DNA from: Aaosphaeria pasadenensis
Taxonomy: Eukaryota; Ascomycota; Dothideomycetes; Pleosporales
Assembly: GCA_022813625.1 (NCBI GenBank)
Contig: JAKLMB010000010.1
Location: 372,001 to 436,000, forward strand
Direction of reading: 5' to 3'
Length of the DNA: 64,000 bases
Part shown: piece by piece, positions 58,186 through 64,000 of the stretch
Numbering within the stretch: position 1 is the first letter of the stretch
Layout of the letters: each line of letters opens with the position of its first letter
Translations under genes and position numbers: made by a program
The notes under the pieces: model-generated
Told to the model about the DNA's origin: nothing
The model's input: the letters and a program-made list of their open reading frames with translations, nothing else
The model's database searches: none

Positions 58186-60951
58186 TCAAGCCTGCTGGGG
58201 TGCGCCTTCGTTCCGTTGCCTCATATGCTCATTGAGCAAATTGATGTCGGTACGAGCGGCCGGCACATTGTCCACAATGTGTCGAAGGTTGTTCATCTGC
58301 AGCTCCGACATGTCGGGGAAATGCGTCAGGATCTGCACGATGACCGGGGCGTCTATGTGCGGGCCGAAGATCTCGACGGCTCGCGGGTTGCGGTGGTGGA
58401 TCGGAACCTGTGGTATCATGCCGGGATGGGGAAAGCCGTTCTGGTGGTGCATCGGTGCTGGTGGTGCACCGAAGGACTGGCTGGGGGGGAATCCGGGTTG
58501 CACTGGGGAGTACTGGGGTCCATTCGGGTTTACGGGCGAAGGGCTGGGTCCGCCCATGGATCCAGGCACGGGAGGTGCAGCGTGAGGGAATTGGCTTGGG
58601 GTGGAGTGTGCAGCAGGATAAGACCCTAGAGGTTGACCAGAAGCTGCCTGAGCCTTATCCTCCGGAAGCTTTGCAACAAGAGCGAGGAGCAACATCGGTT
58701 CTCGACGAGGGGTTTCGATCGTGCAATACTCCAGCATGTTCAGGAATCGGGGTAGCTCGCCGCCACCGGGCTCGACCGGTATCACGTATAGGTCTCGCAT
58801 CGCTTCATTGTTGAGTCGCTCAACGGGAACCACTCCCCAACGGTCACGTGGTTGGAAGTAATTGTACAGATGGTCGTAGATGGTGCGGCCCTCAGGTGTA
58901 ACAGGATGGACTGCTAACACGCCGACATCGTGACTGCCGCTCGATGAAAGGCCTTGGATGTAGTCATTACCCCTTTGACTCTCAATGCGGCCTGCGATGG
59001 GCAACTTGGACGTCAAAAGCCGATCCCACGGAACGACCAACCCGAAATCGCCACCAGCAACGAACCGCGCAACAGCATCGAAGGGCCCAACGGATTGCAT
59101 ATCGAGGGTACCGTGCCAGACGATTGTTGGGTCAGCAGCATAACCAGTCATCTCAGTATCATTGTCCTCGTCCTTCAGCAGACGATCTATGTCTGCGTCA
59201 TCGCCTGGACCCTGCTGAGATGTCTGCTGTGCTCGTATTGAGCTCTGTCGTCGCTGAATGAAGTGTTGCTGGTCTGCCTGGGGGGACTTCACCTTGTCGA
59301 AAACGGAATTTATATCGAAGTTTGTAGAGGGCCGTCGTACACTATCGCGCCTTGGGCTCGATGTATCAACTGCTAGTGGCCCCCTCCCCAGGTCTTCTGG
59401 CAGCTCGACAACCTGTCCATCCTCTTGCTTAGGGGAGCGGTGTTCTCCATCAGCTCCATCCCGGATGCGCTCCGGCGGTCTGAATCCCGGCTCGTTGCCA
59501 GGCGTGTCCTCGCCCACGATCTCTTCACCCTTGTGAGTCTTCCTCAACCGCGGGCCGGTCTCTTCCGTTAAGACCATCTGTTTCTCAGCCGCTTCTCGCA
59601 TCACGGCGAATTCCTTCTGCTTCTCTTCGCTGGCCATTTCCTCGGTCGACATAGAGCCAAGTTCATCGGGTTTGAGAGAGCCAGAAAGCAAGCGGTCTAG
59701 GAGAATCGTGTTCTTCTTAATGTTAAACAGTATGCTCCTAAAATGTTGGCTGTAAGGCGAGGAGTTGTCGGTTGGAACGCCATGATATGTGATCGAAGCA
59801 TGGTCGATCTGCAAGGCCAATCTTGTCGCGATAGACGTTGGTGTAGCACCGTCGGGAATCCGGAAACCGCGAGAATCGGATGCCTCCTTGACGAGGGAGG
59901 ACAGCAATGTGATCAGCTTCTCTACTAACAACTTCTGCTTCTCCGGTAGCTGTGCAGGATCCGTAGCCATCACCGTCTCTGGAACTGACTTCTCGTGATG
60001 TGCCCCACTGGATTTGCGCCGCTTGGCACTCTCCGTATCCTTCTCTGCCACGGCGTCGTGTGGTCTCTTCTCGCCGAGCGGGGACTGGGGATGAGCCTTT
60101 TGGGTGGCCTTCTTGCCGTGGGCCTGTATGGGGTTAGTTTTGCCACCATGCAAGACGGACCGAGTCAGACATACCTTTGCTTCCGCATTGCCATTCGTAC
60201 TCTCCTTTGCTGTCTCTGACCTGGTTTGCGACGGTGTTGGAGTACCGGCAGCTGGTGTGGCCGAGGGTGTGTCCTGAGCGTGTCCACCAGCTGTTGGAGT
60301 AGCTTGTGAAGGAGTCGTCTCTTTGTTATCTGCGCTCGCATCCGTTCCAATGTCGCTATGGCGGAATTTGGGTTTGGCTGCCTTGGAGCCTTTCTTCCGG
60401 TTCCAAGGCTTCTCTCCGCGAGCCATGGCAGCAAGCAACTCGGCGTGAGCATCCGGGTTGCATTGTTCGCACAGATACGTCTTGTCCTCCCAGAATTCGC
60501 TGCCGGGCAGGTTCAGGCACTTGTTGTGCTGCCATGCCTCGCACCTGTCGCAACAGATCATCTCGCGACCTCGGATCTCGCGCTGCTCGCCGCAGACACA
60601 ACGATAGATGGCTTCGTCATCTTCCGGTGGCTCTGTGGACTGTGCGGATTGTGCTGATTGTGCGCGCGACTGTGGAGCTGGGGGAGCTGGAGTGGTTTGT
60701 TGTGGTGCTGGCGTTTGGGGTTGGGCCTTCTTCTCCGGCTTGCCCTTTGGTTTCGACTTGGGGACGGGTTCGTCTAGAGCATCTTGATTCTTCGTGTGAT
60801 GGCCCTTGTTGGCGCGCCCGGAGCGGCGCACTTCGTCTATAACGGACATGTTAGCCAGCGTGCTCGCGTGGGCCGAATGACGAGGCGCATCGCGTGTGAG
60901 TGCGGCGTGCTTCGCAGGGAGACGGCGGCGATGAGGGTGCTTACCAGCCAT
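58186..60951 (-). CDS. Bye1-like transcription regulator: PHD, TFIIS-M and SPOC domains
   Basis: Minus-strand exons 60951-60945, 60836-60175 and 60123-58186 give 868 residues. Both introns (108 and 51 nt) are multiples of three without stops, so a plain open frame reads through them. GTAAGC/GTATGT donors and CTAAC branch sites show they are introns. The N-terminus then reads MADEVRRSGRANKGHH, typical for this family. A PHD finger lies at residues 82-128 (CVCGEQREIRGREMICCDRC ... HNKC ... LCEQC). A TFIIS central-type helical region follows at ~280-400, then a SPOC domain (TIVWHGTLDMQSVGPFDAVA, FVPWDRLL-like LVVPWDRLL, HLYNYFQPRDRWGVVPV). The C-terminus is Pro/Gly/Gln-rich with a helical end. 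Yeast Bye1 binds H3K4me3 by the PHD finger and RNA polymerase II by the TFIIS-like domain. Confidence 0.88.
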   Translation of the reverse strand: MAGKHPHRRRLPAKHAALTRDAPRHSAHASTLANMSVIDEVRRSGRANKGHHTKNQDALDEPVPKSKPKGKPEKKAQPQTPAPQQTTPAPPAPQSRAQSAQSAQSTEPPEDDEAIYRCVCGEQREIRGREMICCDRCEAWQHNKCLNLPGSEFWEDKTYLCEQCNPDAHAELLAAMARGEKPWNRKKGSKAAKPKFRHSDIGTDASADNKETTPSQATPTAGGHAQDTPSATPAAGTPTPSQTRSETAKESTNGNAEAKVCLTRSVLHGGKTNPIQAHGKKATQKAHPQSPLGEKRPHDAVAEKDTESAKRRKSSGAHHEKSVPETVMATDPAQLPEKQKLLVEKLITLLSSLVKEASDSRGFRIPDGATPTSIATRLALQIDHASITYHGVPTDNSSPYSQHFRSILFNIKKNTILLDRLLSGSLKPDELGSMSTEEMASEEKQKEFAVMREAAEKQMVLTEETGPRLRKTHKGEEIVGEDTPGNEPGFRPPERIRDGADGEHRSPKQEDGQVVELPEDLGRGPLAVDTSSPRRDSVRRPSTNFDINSVFDKVKSPQADQQHFIQRRQSSIRAQQTSQQGPGDDADIDRLLKDEDNDTEMTGYAADPTIVWHGTLDMQSVGPFDAVARFVAGGDFGLVVPWDRLLTSKLPIAGRIESQRGNDYIQGLSSSGSHDVGVLAVHPVTPEGRTIYDHLYNYFQPRDRWGVVPVERLNNEAMRDLYVIPVEPGGGELPRFLNMLEYCTIETPRREPMLLLALVAKLPEDKAQAASGQPLGSYPAAHSTPSQFPHAAPPVPGSMGGPSPSPVNPNGPQYSPVQPGFPPSQSFGAPPAPMHHQNGFPHPGMIPQVPIHHRNPRAVEIFGPHIDAPVIVQILTHFPDMSELQMNNLRHIVDNVPAARTDINLLNEHMRQRNEGAPQQA

Positions 60952-61829
60952 ATTGTACGGGACGCGACAGTGGGCTCAAGATGGATGCGACCAAGGTATT
61001 CAATTCAAAGGGGAAAGACGCGTAACAAATTCACAGTCTCTGCGGAGAGAGAGAAAGATGGTCAAGAAAGCCGCGAAAGAGGGGACTTGCCACACGGGAC
61101 GGAGAGGAGAGTGAAGCTCTCTGGTGGAATGACGTCTAGCTAGAACACAGGCAGGCCCAAATATAACAACTCTGCTACCGCCGAATGATTTGTATGTAGT
61201 GGGTGTTGCGAAGGAGGATGCGCGAAATGGTAGATCCCAAGCTGCAATTCCTTTCACGCGACAGAACCTTCTCCGCCCAACGTCCCGCCCTTCTGGAGTG
61301 GTTGAAGGGGCCTAACAGCAGCTGCAGTAAGGGGGATTTATTTAAGAGGCGCGAAACGATTGCGCAACGCTTTGAAGGAGAGTGATTGTTACGCGGATTA
61401 TGATGGAAGAGTATGCGAATGCGAGCTGGGAGGGTGGGCGTGGAATTTAAGAGTGTTTAGTAGGAGGAGAGAGGTAGGTTTTGGGGTTGGTGGAAGTGGG
61501 AGGAGGTGGAAGTGGAAGTGGAGTAAGTAAGTGGAAGGAGAGTAAGGTAGAGAGAGAGCTATGCCGAAATGGCCCGTGCGCCATGTTCAGTGAACGACTC
61601 CTTCTTTGGTCACTATTGGGTGCGTGGCCGGGCGCGTCCGTCAACTAAAATTGTGGACGAACCTTCAGCTCCTCCATTACCTACTACTCATACTCATACT
61701 CACTCACTCACTTGTATCACAGTACCGAAGCTAAAGTCACAGCTTAGAGACCCTTTGAGCCACCTATACTCCTCCTACTGCGAACTACAAACGCCTCATA
61801 TCTTTGTCCATTCAACGGCTTACCTAGGT
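60952..61829. promoter_or_regulatory. Divergent promoter region, Bye1-like and CCDC16-like genes
   Basis: 0.88 kb between two divergent starts. Contains a GGAAGTGGAAGTGGA repeat with AGTAAGTAAGTGG (~61485-61535) and CTCATACTCACTCACTC repeats (~61690-61712) near the CCDC16-like leader. No further gene seen. Confidence 0.5.
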
Positions 61830-62597
61830 ATGGCCGACGTTCGTTCTTTGCTGCGCCAGGAGCGAGCATCTCGACAGCAAGCTACCCGTCCACAAAGACA
61901 ATCCGCGGCACCCGCATCCGCACCTATATCGAGGAAAAGAAAGGCTGTCGGAGATACCGCCGAAGAAAGGAAGAGAACCAGGACAGAGGCGGCCGCAGGC
62001 GTTCCCGCAGGTTTCTTCGACTCAGGTGTCGCCGCCGATGACAATATAAGCACGGAGGTGGCGCCTGAGGTCCCAACATCAACAACCGCACAAGAAGATT
62101 TCCCGTCTTCGGAGACTATCGCAGACGATGCGAGCAATCAGCCGTTGCAAACTACGGTGCCATCTCATCCACCTGTCAGCGCCCCCGATGAGGACCTGGA
62201 CGCATTCTTGGAGGAGATGGAACAAACGCCTGCGCCCGCGCCACATGTCAAACCCTCCACATTCGGCGCTGCAGTCATCGAGGCAGCGCCCATGACTGCT
62301 GCTGAAATCGCCGCTCAAGCACGGGAAGAACAAAGCGCGCAACGAGAAAAGAGGGAGGAAGAGGTCGAGGCAGAAAAGGAAGACGCGGACCGAGCTTTGC
62401 AGGACGAGTTTGAGGAAATGGAAGGTCTGGAAGAAAGAGTCCGGACATTGAGGGAGAAGAGAGAAGCCCTTCGCAAGCTGGCCAAAGCAGAGGAAGCTAT
62501 GGTGGTGGAGTCGAATCAAGCATCCCAGAACGACGATGAAAGTGCATCAGAGGACGAAGAAGACGATTGGGACGATTGGAGGTTTCGCGCAGCGTAA
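61830..62597 (+). CDS. CCDC16/ZNF830-like coiled-coil protein
   Basis: Single exon from ATG 61830 to TAA, 255 residues. The start MADVRSLLRQERASR is the typical N-terminus of the ZNF830/CCDC16 family. Then come a basic KRKAVGDTAEERKRTRTE segment (possible nuclear signal), GVPAGFFDSG, DEDLDAFLEEME, and a long charged helix (EEQSAQREKREEEVEAEKED...LEERVRTLREKREAL). The end, EDEEDDWDDWRFRAA, is also characteristic. The C2H2 zinc finger usually found just after the N-terminus is missing: residues 16-35 are Gln/Pro/Ala-rich without Cys. Animal ZNF830 is associated with the spliceosome and DNA-damage response; function in this fungus is inferred. An in-frame extension upstream to 61569 lacks coding character. 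Confidence 0.8.
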   Translation: MADVRSLLRQERASRQQATRPQRQSAAPASAPISRKRKAVGDTAEERKRTRTEAAAGVPAGFFDSGVAADDNISTEVAPEVPTSTTAQEDFPSSETIADDASNQPLQTTVPSHPPVSAPDEDLDAFLEEMEQTPAPAPHVKPSTFGAAVIEAAPMTAAEIAAQAREEQSAQREKREEEVEAEKEDADRALQDEFEEMEGLEERVRTLREKREALRKLAKAEEAMVVESNQASQNDDESASEDEEDDWDDWRFRAA

Positions 62598-63091
62598 ATC
62601 GCAACACTCGAAAAGTCTAGCAGGAGCATCGAGCTGTATATAATACTAGTACCCATATCCCTTGAGGATGATTGGCAATGATACCCTTCTCGTTATCTAT
62701 TGTAGAAGTTCCCCGGATTTCCACTATTGTGATTAGGCCTGACAAGGACAATTCCCCAATTGACTCTTTGACGGCTATAATTGTCAATTGTAGTTCTTTG
62801 ACAATCATTCTCTTTCAAGGAATGGCGAAAATTCACAATAGGGCAGGGTCAAGCCAATCAAGGCGTGTAACAATGTGAATTGCTCTGACGTTTTAATGCA
62901 TGCCATGCCAAGGCGCTGAGGCAACTGGGTCGTGTCAACCCCTCGGACCCTCGCACAATATTGACACCTCTCATCATTCGCAACACACTCGAGATACGCC
63001 ATTCACCAGGCCAAAGGCTTCTATTCCGATAGCGTACCATCCGGATTTAACTCAAACAACTTCCCAAGTCGACGGAGCAGTATCTTTCGCC
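62598..63091. other. Intergenic region
   Basis: About 0.5 kb; 3' end of the CCDC16-like gene and promoter of the Arf-GAP gene. A CAATTGTCAATTG-like palindromic word lies near 62776-62790. No gene seen. Confidence 0.5.
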
Positions 63092-64000
63092 ATGTCGCGG
63101 CGGCCCAATCCCGCAGCCGATCGAGCGGAGCAGAATCGCCAGACACTCAAGAGTTTAGTGAAGCTTGAGGCCAACAAGGCTTGCGCAGATTGCAAGCGAA
63201 ACAAGCGTACGGGATACCGTGTATAACCTATATCATTGGTATCTGGGCTGAAAGAACATACAGATCCCCGATGGGCCAGTTGGAACCTAGGCATCTTCAT
63301 CTGCATTAGGTACGATTCTCGGACATGTCTCACGATTCCGCCATTTCGAAAATCTAACACGCATTCAGATGCTCCGGTATTCACCGTGGTATGGGAACAC
63401 ATATTAGCCGCGTCAAATCCGTCGACCTCGATTCTTGGACCGACGAGCAATTACAAAGTGTCTTGAAGTGGGGCAATGGAAGGGCCAACAAGTGAGAGAT
63501 GGCATACACATATGAACCAGATTGGAGGCTGACCGTTGTAGGTATTGGGAGGCAAAATTGGCGCCTGGCCATGTGCCTTCTGAAGCGTACGTTCACCCTA
63601 CGACTAGCCAGAGATAAGAGCTAAGACTAAGACAGGAAGATCGAGAACTTCATACGCACGAAGTATGAATCCAAGCGCTGGGTCATGGATGGCGGAATAC
63701 CCGACCCTTCTTCGTTAGACGTTGAGGATGACGATGTGGTGAGTTAAAAGTCATACCCGCGCACGCGACAGCCCGATACTAAGAATCCGTAGCCTCTGAA
63801 GAAGGTCCAGGAAAAGGTACAAATCGAACGATCAGCTTCTCAGCGTCTGGCTTCCAGCTCAAGCCAACCTCCGCGACCACCGCCCCAGGCGCAACCTGCC
63901 ATTGATCTCTTCGGCGACGAAACTCCTGCACCCCCGAGGCCCAGCACTGGACCTCCTGGTGCCCGAACCGCCCCTCCCAAGGCAGAACCAGCACCTCCGA
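63092..64000 (+). CDS. Arf GTPase-activating protein (Age2/SMAP-type), partial
   Basis: Exons 63092-63206, 63264-63309, 63369-63491, 63542-63586, 63636-63738 and 63793 to the window edge; the 3' end is outside. Introns are all 49-59 nt. The assembled N-terminus MSRRPNPAADRAEQNRQTLK leads to the Arf-GAP zinc finger CADC-x16-CIRC (residues 35-57) with HPRWASWNLGIFIC and CSGIHRGMGTHISRVKS, which includes the catalytic arginine of the CSGIHR motif. VDLDSWTDEQLQSVLKWGN, YWEAKLAP and NFIRTKYESKRWV complete the domain. The following residues are Pro/Ala/Ser-rich (IDLFGDETPAPPRP), as in Age2. It stimulates GTP hydrolysis by Arf1 in post-Golgi or endosomal transport. The zinc site is divided over three exons. 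Confidence 0.93.

Noticed and set aside
61569..61829. N-terminal extension of the CCDC16-like protein
   Set aside because: Family proteins start MADVRSLL; the extension consists of repeats such as THTHTHSL from the leader.
1..64000. tRNA or rRNA genes, CRISPR arrays, intact transposases
   Set aside because: None was noticed on reading: no T-arm GGTTCGANTCC pattern, repeat-spacer array or transposase motif. A tRNAscan-SE and RepeatMasker run would be the decisive check.

Overview
The window is chromosomal DNA of a filamentous ascomycete fungus (Pezizomycotina). Genes are cut by many short introns, mostly 49-110 nt, with GTRNGT-type donors and CTAAC/CTGAC-like branch sites. Gene content is typically fungal: Zn2Cys6 regulators, an AcuK/Ert1 gluconeogenesis activator, a GPI-anchored GH16 glucanase, an NLR-like STAND protein and a polyamine-type MFS transporter. 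A Dothideomycete is my guess, but the sequence alone does not fix the class. I see no rRNA, CRISPR array, phage or intact transposon.

Layout. 0.1-13.2 kb is mostly housekeeping: a Zn2Cys6 regulator, a class II aldolase-like enzyme, an HNH-like protein interrupted by a 19-G run, the mitochondrial branched-chain 2-oxoacid dehydrogenase E1-beta subunit (minus), a CNNM/DUF21 membrane protein and a multi-pass membrane protein. 13.9-31.8 kb is accessory in character: an 11-exon Zn2Cys6 regulator (minus), an FAD monooxygenase, an AtzC/TrzA-type amidohydrolase (minus), a calycin-like protein, a CocE/Xaa-Pro peptidase-like hydrolase with an unusual N-terminal domain (minus) and a 17-exon MFS transporter. 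I propose this as a candidate catabolic or detoxification cluster: regulator, oxygenase, two hydrolases, small binding protein, exporter.

31.8-36.2 kb has no gene. It is a low-complexity region with strand-asymmetric purine and pyrimidine tracts lying upstream of the acuK/ERT1-type activator. 39.7-50.2 kb holds riboflavin kinase, two disordered proteins of unknown function, 20S proteasome subunit alpha-3 (PRE9/PSMA4) divergent from a WW/FF-domain protein, and the GH16 GPI-anchored cell-wall glucanase. 52.1-56.8 kb encodes a 1550-residue Goodbye-like/P-loop/TPR-like/ZZ-finger protein, a probable incompatibility or innate-immunity receptor. 58.2-64 kb holds a Bye1-like PHD/TFIIS-M/SPOC protein (minus), a divergent CCDC16/ZNF830-like coiled-coil protein and the first part of an Arf-GAP that runs off the right edge.

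Exon models were built by hand: splice sites were chosen by consensus, branch site and reading phase, and lengths were checked so that each model stays in frame. Function calls come from recognised motifs, not from database searches.
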